From NCBI GenBank assembly GCA_003254925.1, contig QANZ01017293.1, forward strand, positions 136,689 to 200,688: a DNA stretch of 64,000 nt. The letters are read 5' to 3'. Source of the DNA: Chamaecrista fasciculata (taxonomy: Eukaryota > Streptophyta > Magnoliopsida > Fabales > Fabaceae). Under the pieces are notes generated by a model, which saw nothing but the letters and a program-made list of their open reading frames with translations, was not told the origin of the DNA and made no database searches. This document shows positions 47,670 through 58,862 of this stretch, in pieces. Position numbers and translations under genes: made by a program. Each line of letters starts with the position of its first letter. Positions within the stretch are counted from its first letter, which is position 1.

Positions 47670-48179
47670 CTGCTGAATCAAGGTGTCATAAAGTACAATT
47701 TGCTTGTTCTTGAAGAATCCATACATATAAGCCTGCGAAGTATGTTTAGATGAACAACTTCAATCAAATTTACCAAGGGAAGCACACAAAAAAAAATGGC
47801 AAGCAATACATAGTACACTGAGATATATGAATAAAAGTTATAATAATAAAAGAACTTCATGCAATCACAAGTGCATTGAAGCATGAAGGAAAACTGAATT
47901 TGACCTTGTGGATCCATCAACAACAAACAACTTCTTTAATGGAAACTTGAGAGACATAGCAAGTTTCTCAATTTTCTCCCTGAGAGCACCATCTGGAAGC
48001 TGGTTATCAGAACATGACTAGACAATAGATTAGGAAAAACAAATGTGGCCCTTCCATAATAAATTTTCACAAAGGTTTGAAATACTCACAGGGGTGAACT
48101 TATTGGAGAGAGGGGCTCCTAAAGAATAAACATGAATGCCCAAAGATAGATGGCCATTGGCCAGGTAAGGACCTCCTTT
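47670..48179 (-). pseudogene. STE24: Broken fragment of STE24 (CAAX prenyl protease 1)
   Basis: Three exon-like blocks on the minus strand match plant STE24: 48090-48179 (AIYLWAFMFIL, then APLSNKFTP), 47905-47999 (LPDGALREKIEKLAMSLKFP then LKKLFVVDGSTR) and 47670-47732 (AYMYGFFKNKQIVLYDTLIQ). The first has a 7-base insertion (doubled GGCCAAT-like word), a stop after FMFIL and loss of about a dozen residues before APL. The SSHSN segment before AYMYG is shortened. Introns are retained, so it arose by DNA duplication rather than reverse transcription. The catalytic HEXXH exon is absent. STE24 is a membrane zinc protease that trims prenylated CAAX proteins; this copy cannot. Confidence 0.85.
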
Positions 48180-48589
48180 CTGCAGCCATTTATGATTTAT
48201 AGGAACTTTAAAACAGAAACTAAAAGTGGCACCATAACATTACAATTATAAGAACATATAACATAAAGCATTAAATAGAACATCTACAAGTCAAATAGAA
48301 GCACAAGAAGTGATTTACATTTATATAGAAGCATAAGATCTTAGCTGTACTATGAAAATGATTGCGGCCACAATGGGTGGCCCAATTATGATAGAGAGGA
48401 AATAACTCCTTTAATCATGTCCCTAAAGAATAACCATATTGTTTGCTGCGACACAGATGGAAAAGTAAGATAGCAGAAAGCTACGAATTTAAGATAAGAA
48501 AAACTCGTGTCAATGTCAGCTTAATGAGAGAGTAACCTAAATGTTGATAGATCTTAACTTTTGTCCTGATTATGAAAATAGTTAGTATT

Positions 48590-48880
48590 TTAGTTTTAGG
48601 TCAACTTCGTTTCTTGCTTTGAGACGAAGGCATGAAACCAGGCTTAAAAGATAAGGTGCAAAGGCAGTACGGCATGAACAAATTTGGCGCACGCCAAATG
48701 AGCTTATAAAAGGAGAAGGAGACAAGGCTACAAGCAGCATTACACTTTATTCATTACTTTTCAGATTATACCAGATATTAGACACAAAGTATCATCTCCA
48801 AGCCCTTGCAATATGTCTTGTTTGGCTTTTCCTAGCCCTTCCCTTCACCATACGCGGCTCTCACTCCACAGGGATCTCCA
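48590..48880. other. Possible LTR-type fragment
   Basis: A block of balanced composition with GAGCTTATAAAAGGAGAAGG and a following C-rich stretch, like the promoter part of an LTR. No paired ends found. Confidence 0.2.
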
Positions 48881-49787
48881 AGCCTAAGACTGCGTAAAAA
48901 CTACTTTTTCTCATTAAATCAGAGTTGGCTTACTTACCATTACACACATAACAATATCACCTGGAAGAACGAACGGATAAATTGACTGCAGTAATAATAA
49001 AAATAATAACACCTTTCCTGTTATTTAGTAAATGAAATGAAGGAATGAATGTACACATCCCTTTATAAACAAAAGGGATCGCAGAAAATTATTTTCCCTA
49101 ACAAACTCTGACTTCATGCGATGTCAGAATACTGTTGGTTCATGGTGCTGTGACTTGAGAGTAAAGCCCCTCCATTTACAAATTTGAGTAAACCCCTTCC
49201 ATTGAAAGGGGCCAAAAATGATCAATGAAATTGTGGTCTATGATGAAGCGGGATGTCTATGATGTAAAGTATACTTGACTACTTCGTAGAAGGAGACAAC
49301 TATCCCTACAGAAGGGCCAGTGCGACCTACACGGGCGCCAACACCTGTAAATAGCCCTCTTAACCCTCCATCCCTGTTCCAGCCAAAGTACAGAGTTAAT
49401 GTCAGTCCATTGCATTTTTATGAGGTTCTTCAACCATTTTAAATTTCAACAAGAAATTCTGAGATTCTGAATGGAATCATGTCCCCCCCTTTTAGATTTA
49501 CTCAAGAAAAATGAAGGAAAGTTTAGGAAAAGCATACCTCCAAATCCCAATCATTGTTTTCCTTGTTGTCATCTTCATTGCCCTTTCAGGATCCTTCTGC
49601 AAAAGTTGCAAAGATGACCGATCACATGCCAGAAAAATATAGTTATCAGACCAATTATATTTGGCACAAATTTTATCATTGTACATTGTTTTGAAAAGTG
49701 AAACTGGAAGATGGAGAGGAATTGATGAAAAGATTGGATCAGTGGAGAAGAGAACATTATCTACTAAGCATGCTATAAACTCATTTG
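48880..49787. repeat. 0.9-kb direct duplication, copy 2 (3' end of the MTM1 gene)
   Basis: Partner of 46663-47567, offset ~2.22 kb. It contains exons 9 and 10 of the MTM1 gene in the position expected for splicing to exon 8. Confidence 0.85.
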
Positions 49788-52700
49788 CAAACACTACCTA
49801 CTAGCAATGATGAAGCTGTGCCAGTTGATTTGCCTGATAATTTTAAAGGAGCACAGTTTAGCAGCTTCGATATTCCAAGAGTACATGGATTATCATTCAG
49901 TTTGAGGCTCGATGTCATATATTAAAGAGTAATAACTCACATATGAACATTTGAAACTAAGGAGATAACTTCCCCAGGTTGTATCATTGCATATACGAGA
50001 CTTCTACTTGTATAATATTGCTGTTCTAAAGCACAGTTCACTTAATGATGCTAGATGATTACAGTCAACCGTATGAAATGTACGTTTGTGCTCTCAGGTG
50101 ATTGATTTGACTGAAATTTATCTTTTCCCAAATCTGTGCCAGTCATCTTCTGATGATCCAATGTTTAGATTTCTGCATTTTTTGTTTCGGGGTGGAGTAG
50201 CGTTCGTTTTTGTAAACACAATAATCAATACAAGTTTGGCTTTGAGAAACAACCTCTATCTGTCGTCGAGTCTTTGCCACATCCAGTGGACATGTGGCAG
50301 CAGCTGCCACAGTTCCTGCAACAAAACCAGCAGAAAAGTTGGCCCCAAGAATAGTGGCTGCACTTGCTTCATCGCCCACCAGACCAAGAATTCTTCTCCT
50401 CAGCTGAATATTCAAATGAAAGTGGCACTCAACATAAGCACAAAACAATATCCAAAAAAGAAATAAAAAATCTATCTGCTTCACTACTTATTTAGCAATA
50501 TCTTACAGGCTCAAGTGTTGACCAGCAAATTGCAGAGAATGGAACATCCCGAGCAAGTTGTGCCCCAAGGCCAGTCCACCAGAAACGGTAGCTATGCACT
50601 GATATTAAAAAAAATGTCACTGAAACAATTACTAATTAATGCAACCAAAGGAACTACATTCACTTTCGAAAGGAAAAGAGAAAGAAGTCAGGATTGCACG
50701 AACAGTTTTGAAGAAGGCTTGTGCTATTAATAGGTTTAATGACTCCAAGCAATGTCTTCCACACCCCAGGAGGCTTGCCACCCTGGGCAACCCTAAATGC
50801 CTAAATAGAGAAGGACACCAGGGAAAATATTGAGTAATTCAACCAAAATAAGTCTCATAAGTCAAACCAATGCATCCAAATTTTGGTATACCAAAGCAGA
50901 GTTAAATAATAATAATAAAAATAAAAGTAAATAACATGACCATACAAGCCATATCTAAATGTCAGCAATGATTTTCATACTTTTATTCTGGTAGGACCCT
51001 CAAGATTAATAATCAGAATATATTCACATTCACAGCTCCCTAACCAGAACAAGGAGAGGGATGTAAATGTAATACAGATGGATAAAATAGTAAGATGACC
51101 TGGACATCAGCAAGGAAAAATAAAAGGAAATACTAGCTTTCAAGAGGCTAGCTCTCTCCACATTCCCACAAAAATTCTCCACTCTCACCCCCTGCCAAAA
51201 GACCCATTTTGCACTCATTTTCCACCTTACACAGCAGTTCATCTATGAGCTGGTGGCTTCTAACAAATCCCCAAATAGCCCCCCATTCTGTTTTCTTCCT
51301 TTCAAATACTGTTAAATATCAGGCTGGTTTGGATCCACAACTTCAGTAGGCCCATTTCTATTCTTCTTTCTAATAAAAACTTTGTCTACAGTTTTCTCAG
51401 TCCCATCATATTCCTGAAAAGTGTCTGTATTTTGGGCTCTAAGGGAAACCTCCACCATTATTGGCACAACCAATAGCTTCTCAAGATTAGTAACGCCTAT
51501 GTTCCTCACTTCTGTAAACCCCATAAACTTAGCATAAGCATTAACCTTCTCCTCAAGCTTGAATCCTAATTCCAAATGTGAACAACCCCCAAAATGTTTT
51601 CTGTCAGCAGTTGCTGCACCCTTTTTAGCAAGTGCAATGTTCTGTTAACCTTGTCAAAGTCTATTATGATGAAGAAACAAATAATTAAAATTATAAATAA
51701 AATTTAAACTCTTCATTCTTCAACAAGAAAGACAGATTTAGGAACTCTTCAACCCGAAATTTTTGGCAATTGCACCCATGTCAGAAGGCACTAATTTAGT
51801 TCACCCAGCCTATGCATGCATAAATAACAGCAAAAAAGAATTTTACAACACATGAAAATTTCAACTCAAAATTGCATGCCAATTATGTCTGGATTTCCTT
51901 ATCCAAATGGTGGGGATTTATTTTCAATATTTTGTCTTCCTAAATGATATGATAACCTAAACCTTGCAAATGAGCACAAAGAAACTTTTTCCAGGCTTTC
52001 ATTAAAGGCTACAAGTAGTCACCTGCATACGGGTCCTTGCCAGTTCAACGGGATAACAAGAGATACAAGCCAATGAACGTGCTGCTGATCCTGCAACTAA
52101 CGGAACATAGGGTGTTAAGTTTGGAGCATTCTGAGTTGTAAACTCCTCCATCAAGTTGCGGAAGAGATCATAACAAGGCATGTAGATACCAACCTAAGTG
52201 ACAGTGAAGTTCACAAGACCATTAGTATACTTGATCGTGATATATTGTACAACCCAAATGATTGGTATCAACCTCCAAGGAAAACTATAAAGCACTAAGT
52301 ATAAATGAAAGAGAGCATACAGTTGGCACAGCCAATGCTAAGCTTGCATAGGTACCTCTCCACAATCTTGTAAATCCTTCCTGCATAAATTCACTCCTGT
52401 GATTACACTAAGTTATTTACATGCCAAAGAATAAAATAGGACAAGTAGCAACAACAGAAGAACACAACTGAGATGAATGCTTGCCACATACATTAAACAT
52501 GGCAAGTTACCTTCTACAGGATGCTTTAGTCTAATTCTGATATTAGCAGAAACTTCATGCAAGTTTCGTACATAAAATAGATTGACAGTGATGGTGGTGA
52601 ACTCAAACAACGATATCATGGAAGATGAGGCAATTCAACACTGGTAAGAATTTGAAATATTAGAAATTATATATAATTATATACATATTTAAATTACATT

Positions 52701-54252
52701 CTCTTTTCAGTCATAAGCAGTAGGACCTACATTGCAATCTTTTTTGGCCCTTTGGCCTATTGCCCAATTCCATATAAAATATTGAGTCTTGACCTTTGAC
52801 ACCCTGGCCATATCATTTCTTTTCCACTGGGAAAGCCTTAAACGTACAACTCTTCATCAAACTTTTCTAAGTTATTCAAGTTCCCAAGTTTATTATTCTC
52901 AAGTATCCACTCAATCTCTAAGACAAGTAGAAATACAAATGGTCATGATGTCTTAACTAATTTTCGGCATCTATGGATTAGTAAAAGGTCCCCTTGAGTA
53001 AAACATCAGGTAGAGATGTCAGAAATTTCCCTAAAGTCTATCACATACTGAACACATTCTCCTTCCATAAAGTTGAACCCTCATTACTTGATTTGTTCGA
53101 GTGACCATTTTCAATATATTCAAAATAGCACTAACCTGACGTATAACTTTGTACAAGACATCTAGCGTTCCTCTGTACCGGTTACATCCTGAAGTGCATG
53201 CTGATTCAGGGCTAGAAAGTTCTGGCATACCAGGACTTCTAATATCTGGTAGAATCTGAAAAGTAATGAATAAAGTGTAAAGCTTCCCGTAGGTTAAAAA
53301 GAAAAAATCATTATGACAATCAAGAACGAGCAGAAGCAAGAACAGAAAGGAACAGTTCTAAAAAAATTGGATCAATTTAAAGCAAAGAAAGAGGGTAAAT
53401 TTGTTAGCAATAACCATGTTAATGCTTCTATGTTTCACTTTCACATATGGATAAATATGTAGTTGTTAATGCAACCTATCTAAAGTAAAATTAGGTGAAG
53501 AAGCATAGTGTGCTTAATATACCGTGTTTGTTGGGAAGCATGACATCCCACAAGCGGCCTGATAAGGAACCCCAGCAGCCTGTGCTTGCAGTCTGGTCTG
53601 AAAAAAGTCATCACAACTGTTGATGAAACCTTTTAATCTAAGCATCCATAAACTAAAGCTGGAAAGCAATATAATAAGCATGTTAATTCAAGAATTGGCT
53701 AATGTTTCAGGCATTTCTACAATTCATATCATACTCAAGGCGAGGAAAATTGTATATGCGATTCAATCCCAAAAATGGAGGAATATAGAGGAGACGAAAT
53801 TACATATCGGGTTTGGCTGGAACAACCGAAAAATTATAAATTACACAATTTGAGATGCTGGTTGCATCAGAACTTGTTCAAAGACAGAGTTAAGTATGCC
53901 CATAAACTCAAATGTCAGGAAATTAGCAAATGGGTATTGGCCGAATTTGCAGAAAAGACAAAAAAAGAAAGAACGAGAGAACATGGTAACACAAGTTAGA
54001 AGGTTAAAAGGCAAGAATGAATACCTTGGCGACATCGAGAGGATTAACGATGATAGCTGAAATGAAAGCAGCACCAGCTGCAGACAAAGCTCTCTCTCCA
54101 AAATTCAAATGGGCATCAGTAGAATCGGGAGACGCTGAATGGTGATTCGTGGAATTGGACATAGCGATAGACGAAACCTTTGATTCAAAATCAACGGTGG
54201 TAGCGGCGGCACCGATCCATGAATTAGGCAAGCCCTGCTTCGAGCCCACCAT
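49238..54252 (-). CDS. MTM1: MTM1-like mitochondrial carrier (SLC25A39/A40 type)
   Basis: Ten exons on the minus strand: 54025-54252, 53523-53597, 53136-53255, 52321-52380, 52023-52193, 50700-50800, 50507-50591, 50254-50403, 49538-49596 and 49238-49373, giving 394 residues. It starts MVGSKQGLPNSWIG. Carrier signatures are PLDVAKTRLQ, PVELARTRMQ and PLDVAKTRRQ. The loop after helix 1 is long and Cys-containing (ACGMSCFP, ACTSGCNRYRGT), a mark of the MTM1/SLC25A39 branch. Family members sit in the inner mitochondrial membrane and are linked to manganese SOD activation and glutathione import. The weak point is the exon 6/7 junction: exon 6 seems to end at a GTGCAA donor, giving LLQNCSYRFWWTGLGAQL. 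Intron 5 (50801-52022) is large and holds an unexplained open frame. Confidence 0.9.
51312..51575 (-). other. Unexplained open frame inside MTM1 intron 5
   Basis: 87 codons beginning MELGFKLEEKVNAYAKFMGF and ending GPTEVVDPNQPDI, followed after the stop by further frame-like sequence. Composition is protein-like and richer in GC than the intron around it. I do not recognise it; it may be a decayed retroelement or captured gene fragment. Confidence 0.3.
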
Positions 54253-54591
54253 TAACTCCCCACGAGAAAACGCGATGAAATGAAAGTCGATCGTTTTGGT
54301 GTGTGGGTGTTTCGTTTCGTTGTGGGGAGATGCTTGTCGTAGCGTATTCTTCTTCTTTCCGTGGAGAGGTGGAGGTGTTTCTTATTGTATGCATGGGGAA
54401 ATTATGTAAATTGACATAAAACTAACTGTGAAAAGTATACAGAAACACAGATTCGTGGCGTGAATTTGAGAATTGAGGATCTCCCACGCTATTAGGCTAG
54501 TTGCTACGAGCTTCCACTTGGAGAGTCGAGACGAGATGACAACTAAGGAAATATCTTCATTCCACCTAAATGTTTAGGCAAAAGTAGGTTG
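54253..54591 (-). promoter_or_regulatory. MTM1 upstream region
   Basis: GC content rises relative to the flanking DNA, as in plant promoter-leader regions. A poly-pyrimidine-like leader is visible on the minus strand near 54340-54380. No TATA box could be fixed with confidence. Confidence 0.3.
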
Positions 54592-54905
54592 GCAAAGTAC
54601 TCTTTTGGTCTCATATCTTTTACTCAGATATCATTTTGGTCCTATATCTTTTTTTTGTATTTTTTGTCTCATGTTTTGGTCAAGTTGCAAATTTGGTTTC
54701 ATATTTTTTTGTCAGGTTGTTAAATTGGTCTCATATCTTTGCAAAAGGTTTCACAATATTGGACTAACGATGAAACTTTTTAAAAATATACAAGACCAGT
54801 TCCGGACCTGACCAAAAGATATGAGGTCAAAAGTGTAACAAAAAGAAATACAGGACCAAATGGAGACTTGAGCAAAAGAGATGAGACCAAAAATATACTT
54901 TTGAT
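54592..54905. mobile_element. MITE with mirrored TTTGGTCTCATATC ends
   Basis: ACTCTTTTGGTCTCATATCT on the left mirrors AGATGAGACCAAAAATATAC on the right, and CATTTTGGTCCTATAT mirrors ACAGGACCAAATGGAG. Located ~340 bp upstream of the MTM1 start. Confidence 0.55.
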
Positions 54906-55089
54906 CATATATATTTTTTAATCCCAAATTTTATATTAATTTTTAATTTTACTTTTATAAATTTTTTCTATGTCCTAACTCCATTCAATTAATGAATGGC
55001 AAATTTTGTGTGGTTTTCACTGAGTTCGAATTTAATTATTTTTAAATAATTTTACATTACATGGTCACATGGAATTTGTCTAATTTATT

Positions 55090-55910
55090 AGATTAAATTA
55101 GTGTAAAAGATAGAATTGATCAAAACATGAGACTAACTTAATACTAAACAAACTTTAAAGACAAATAAAAATTGATATAAGTCTGAGTTATAGGTTGTTT
55201 TTGATGAATACATTTTTTGTCCAATTGAATGGTCAGCAAACAGGATTAAATCTAAAAGTGGGCTGCTCATTGAACAATTATGAAGTTGATTATATATCTT
55301 CCATTTTAAGTTTGAATGCAATCAGTTTAAAATTACGTGTTATTCTTGAGATTGAAGTCATTTATCTACTCATTTGGGATCATTAGCAAATAAGGTCAAA
55401 TCGAATCCCGAAAAAGCTCAATTCACTATTAAAAAAAACGAAGTTAGTCATATTTCTCTTGTTTCAAGCCTGGATGCAATGAAGTCAAAGTTACATGTTA
55501 TTTAACAAATGAGACAAATCGGGCCCGAAAGTGAGTTTGGGACTAAAAAATGAAAAATCATAGAAAATTAGTCTAAAACATACTTTTTTGTTCAATTTGA
55601 CTTCATTTGTTAGCTGATCCAATTGGGCAGAGAAATTACTTATCAAGAGTTACCTATATTTTTAAACTCGTTGCATTCAGACTTAAAACGAGATATATAA
55701 TAACCAACTTTGTTTGATGGTGAAATGAGTGTCCTACTTTTTAGAGTCAATTTGACCTTGTTTGTTAACATCCCAATTAGATAGAGAAAATATTCGTCAC
55801 AAACAATTCGTAGCTCTGGACTTCTTGCGTTCAAACTTGAAAGAGAAGATATATGACTATATTCAATAATTTAGGACTAAAAGTGAACATCTATAAAAAT
55901 ACGTTAAGAA
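55090..55910. mobile_element. Long-TIR MITE, diverged member of the 1718-3260 family
   Basis: Internal phrases GATTATATATCTTCCATTTT, CATATTTCTCTTGTTTCAAG, CATTTGTTA and AGATATATGACTATATTCA recur in mirrored order. Ends are too decayed to set exactly. Confidence 0.45.
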
Positions 55911-56499
55911 TTTGAAACATCTTAGGGTGCGTTTGGATGTTCCTTTTTGTCCCTTTATTCTCCTTTATCTCTCGGTACACCTTTAATACCACAGCTACAG
56001 TTAAAAATCTTTTTTGTTTCACAGTTATCTCCCTCTCCTTTATTTTCCTCCTTTATCTCTCTCTTTTATCTTATAAAATTACTAACATATCACTACTTAA
56101 CTACCTATAATTACCTACTTTTTACTATAAAATAATAAATACTCAAATGACATATTTGTAAATTGCATATTAAAATATTTTTATTTATTACCCTTACAAC
56201 TTTCTCTCTCCATTCATCTTTTCTTATTATTATTTTTTTCTTACTCACACCTCTCTCTCTCATATTATATTATATTATATTATATTATATATATAATTTA
56301 TATTAATTTACTTAAAAAATAATTTTAGTCCTTGAAATTATACCAACTCACATCTCCAAACACAAGCTCAAACACCCAAATCAACAAATTCTCAAACTAA
56401 AATCGCGTACCGATTTGAGTTTGTCAAAACGGCTCAAACATCCGAGGACAATCAACATATAAAAAAAGGCTTGCGAGGTGTGGGAAGTATATATATGTA
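55911..56499. other. Pyrimidine-rich repeat remnants
   Basis: GGGTGCGTTTGGATG at 55924 opens a segment resembling the ends of the dispersed repeat at 19684 and 63434. An (ATATT)n microsatellite lies at 56262-56290. No gene. Confidence 0.35.
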
Positions 56500-57091
56500 C
56501 TAGAGGGCTTTGCGTGCCCTAACGGGCACGCAAATATGTATATAAAATTTGAAATAATTTAATTAAGATATATATAACAATGACTTCGATAAATCAACCT
56601 ATATAAATACAAAAAAAAATTGTTCTATGAAATTAATAAGAGAAAAAAGAATGAGAAAAATATAAAATAAAATCATAAAATTTAAATTTTAAATTAAAAC
56701 TTCATTTTTTTGTAGAAAGAAAATTACTCTTCTTATAATTTTATGATTGAATGTGAATGAATCTAAAATAATGAATGTGAGGATGTTTCTTTATTTTTAT
56801 AATATTTACATGTATTATATTTAAAATTAAATAATAAATATGAGAATGAGGAGGGATGAACAATTGAACAAGACGTGGGGCTGGACATTCATTTTGGGTT
56901 GAAAACTTGAAAATGGACGTGAGTGAATTGTTTTTTATTTTGTTTCTATTTATTTTGATAGATTATATTTGAAATAAAATGAGGACGTGTGATGAACAAT
57001 TGAACAGGACGTGGGTGATTTGTATAGTTTTAAATGACCGACTACCAGAAAGCTCCTCAGACATATAATATAGTATAGATATAGATATAGA
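56500..57091 (-). mobile_element. Non-autonomous Helitron, ~590 bp
   Basis: Read on the minus strand, the 3' end has a perfect 11-bp-stem hairpin (TTTGCGTGCCC, 4-base loop, GGGCACGCAAA, positions 56510-56535) followed by GCCCTCTAG, i.e. CTRR with a T next, as Helitrons require. The 5' end begins TCTATATCTATATCTATACT followed by ATATTATATG, the typical plant Helitron start, preceded by A. Because TCTATA is repeated, the exact 5' base could be 57079, 57085 or 57091. No Rep/helicase coding. Confidence 0.82.
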
Positions 57092-57147
57092 TGTATATAT
57101 AGTGGTTAACGGCTCAATTTTGGTTCAAGTTACCAATCTTCAGCGGG

Positions 57148-57203
57148 TGGCTTAGCGGTCATAACATATATGCACAAAACATACGAGACTGGATTCGAAT
57201 TCC
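57148..57203 (+). ncRNA. tRNA-like A/B-box segment, probable SINE head
   Basis: TGGCTTAGCGG (57148-57158) fits a tRNA box A, and GATTCGAATTCC (57192-57203) fits box B, with GCGGG just before. The spacing is right for a tRNA-derived SINE or decayed tRNA, but I cannot fold an acceptor stem, so it is not a working tRNA gene. No A-tail was found to close the element. Confidence 0.4.
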
Positions 57204-57214
57204 ATTGGGCATGT

Positions 57215-57850
57215 TGCAACTATTTTTATTTTGTTTTCAGTATATGGCTAATATTTTTTGTTGTCTCATTCGACAACGAAAATTACAGATCAATCTAACT
57301 ATAATAATATTTTTTTAGTGTAATCAGATCTCAGGGTAATATTGTTGGTGGTGTGAAAATTTTTATAACCATATTTCAAAAACATTAATGGAAAAAATAT
57401 ATTTTTGCTGGTGTGAAAATTTAATTACAGTTTGGTCCCTACTCTAACACATATATGAGTAATTTTTTGTGGTGAAAAAATAAAAAAAAATCAATATAAG
57501 AAAAAATTATAATCTCGAATTTCAAAACTTTCCAGTTTGGTCACTCGTCCCGTATATATATGGATAATATTTTTTGTATTATACACTATTGAGAAAAAAT
57601 GTATAATTCATATAAAAAAAAGTATACATATTGGTCCATCATTCGGTATATATATGACTAATATTTTTTGTTCTGCAACTATTGAATAACAAAATTTAGA
57701 AAAAGACATAATTCATACCCCAGAAAATATACATTTTGGTCCCTCCTCTATTATATACCTGGGTAATATTTTTTGTAGTATCAAAATTTTAAAATAAAAT
57801 TAAAAGACAGTAAACAGGAAAAATATATAATCTAGTCCCCAAAAATTTAC
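57215..57850. repeat. Degenerate tandem repeat, ~100-bp unit
   Basis: The phrase TTTGGTCC..., a short C/T segment, TATATATG, then AATATTTTTTGT recurs at about 57429, 57534, 57630 and 57734, and in part at about 57218. Four to five decayed units; no coding frame. Confidence 0.55.
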
Positions 57851-57889
57851 TATTCAATACTCAAAAATTACATTTTGGTCCCACATTCA

Positions 57890-58250
57890 CACCTTCATCC
57901 TCATTTACCTTACCACTCCAAAAATCTCTTTTATTTAACTTCTTCTTTAGCACAAATTTTGAGGCAATCATTACATCATACTACTTTATTAACACCAAAA
58001 TAACACTCATTTATTCTCATTTATTTTTACCATTTTTACCCCTATACAAATTTAAAAGAACAATACAATTATTTCAGCCCACCACAATCCCACCACAATC
58101 GTTACATACCCTTTAAAATAATTTCACATCATAATTCTTTCTTTATCTATCATTTCCCCAAACAACATTTACTAAAAATCTCATTTATAAGACAAATCCT
58201 TTACCTCTCCTTTATTACTTCCTTCATTCCTTTATCCTTAGTCTCTTAGA
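57890..58250. repeat. Dispersed repeat, diverged inverted copy
   Basis: TTTAGCACAAATTTTGAGGC, TTACCCCTATACAAATTTAA and CGTTACATACCCTTTAAAAT correspond to the complements of segments in the copies at 19684 and 63434. Confidence 0.5.
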
Positions 58251-58475
58251 CCAAAATAAACTCTAGAATAACAAGATATAGGTTCAATTTAAGCATTCGA
58301 CCGCAATTATTATTTTAGTTCCATTTTCCCTCTAAATATTTTTTCTTAACTTTTTTTGTAATTTTAATTTTTTATTTATTTCAAGATAATTCTAATGTTA
58401 ACTCTCTTAACAAATTATTATTAAATATAATGTGATAAAATCATTTGTATATTCACTTTTGTATAATATAATTAA

Positions 58476-58853
58476 GGCAAAAGTACTAATTTGTCCTCAA
58501 ATTTTACACTAACTGTCATTTTTATTTCCAATCTTTTTTTTCTGTCAATTTTATCCTCGATATTTCATATTTTGGTCAATTTTATCCTTTGCTCTTACTT
58601 TAGTCAAATATTATCGACAAAACCTACGTGACTGATGATATATAAGATAAAATTAATAGAAAAAGAAACTCAAATCCTAATTTAGATTGAAAAACAAGAT
58701 GCAGTCTGTCGTTAATATATTTATTGAAAGAAGTCAATCAAATTATAAAATTGACGAAAATGTGAAACATTGAAGACGAAATTGATAAAAAAAAAAAATA
58801 GGACTAAAGTGACAATTGATGTAAAGTATGGAGACAAAAAGAGTACTTTTGCC
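58476..58853. mobile_element. Mutator-type MITE, 378 bp
   Basis: Inverted ends GGCAAAAGTACTAATTTGTC and ...GAGTACTTTTGCC with a perfect 9-bp duplication TATAATTAA (58467-58475 and 58854-58862). Internal phrase ATATTTCATATTTTGGTCAA is shared with relatives at 61466-61819 and 62700-63040. Confidence 0.88.
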
Positions 58854-58862
58854 TATAATTAA

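Noticed and set aside
50086-50466. 126-codon plus-strand frame
   Set aside because: Antisense shadow of MTM1 exon 8.
57148-57203. Functional tRNA gene
   Set aside because: A and B boxes are present but no acceptor stem or full cloverleaf can be drawn.
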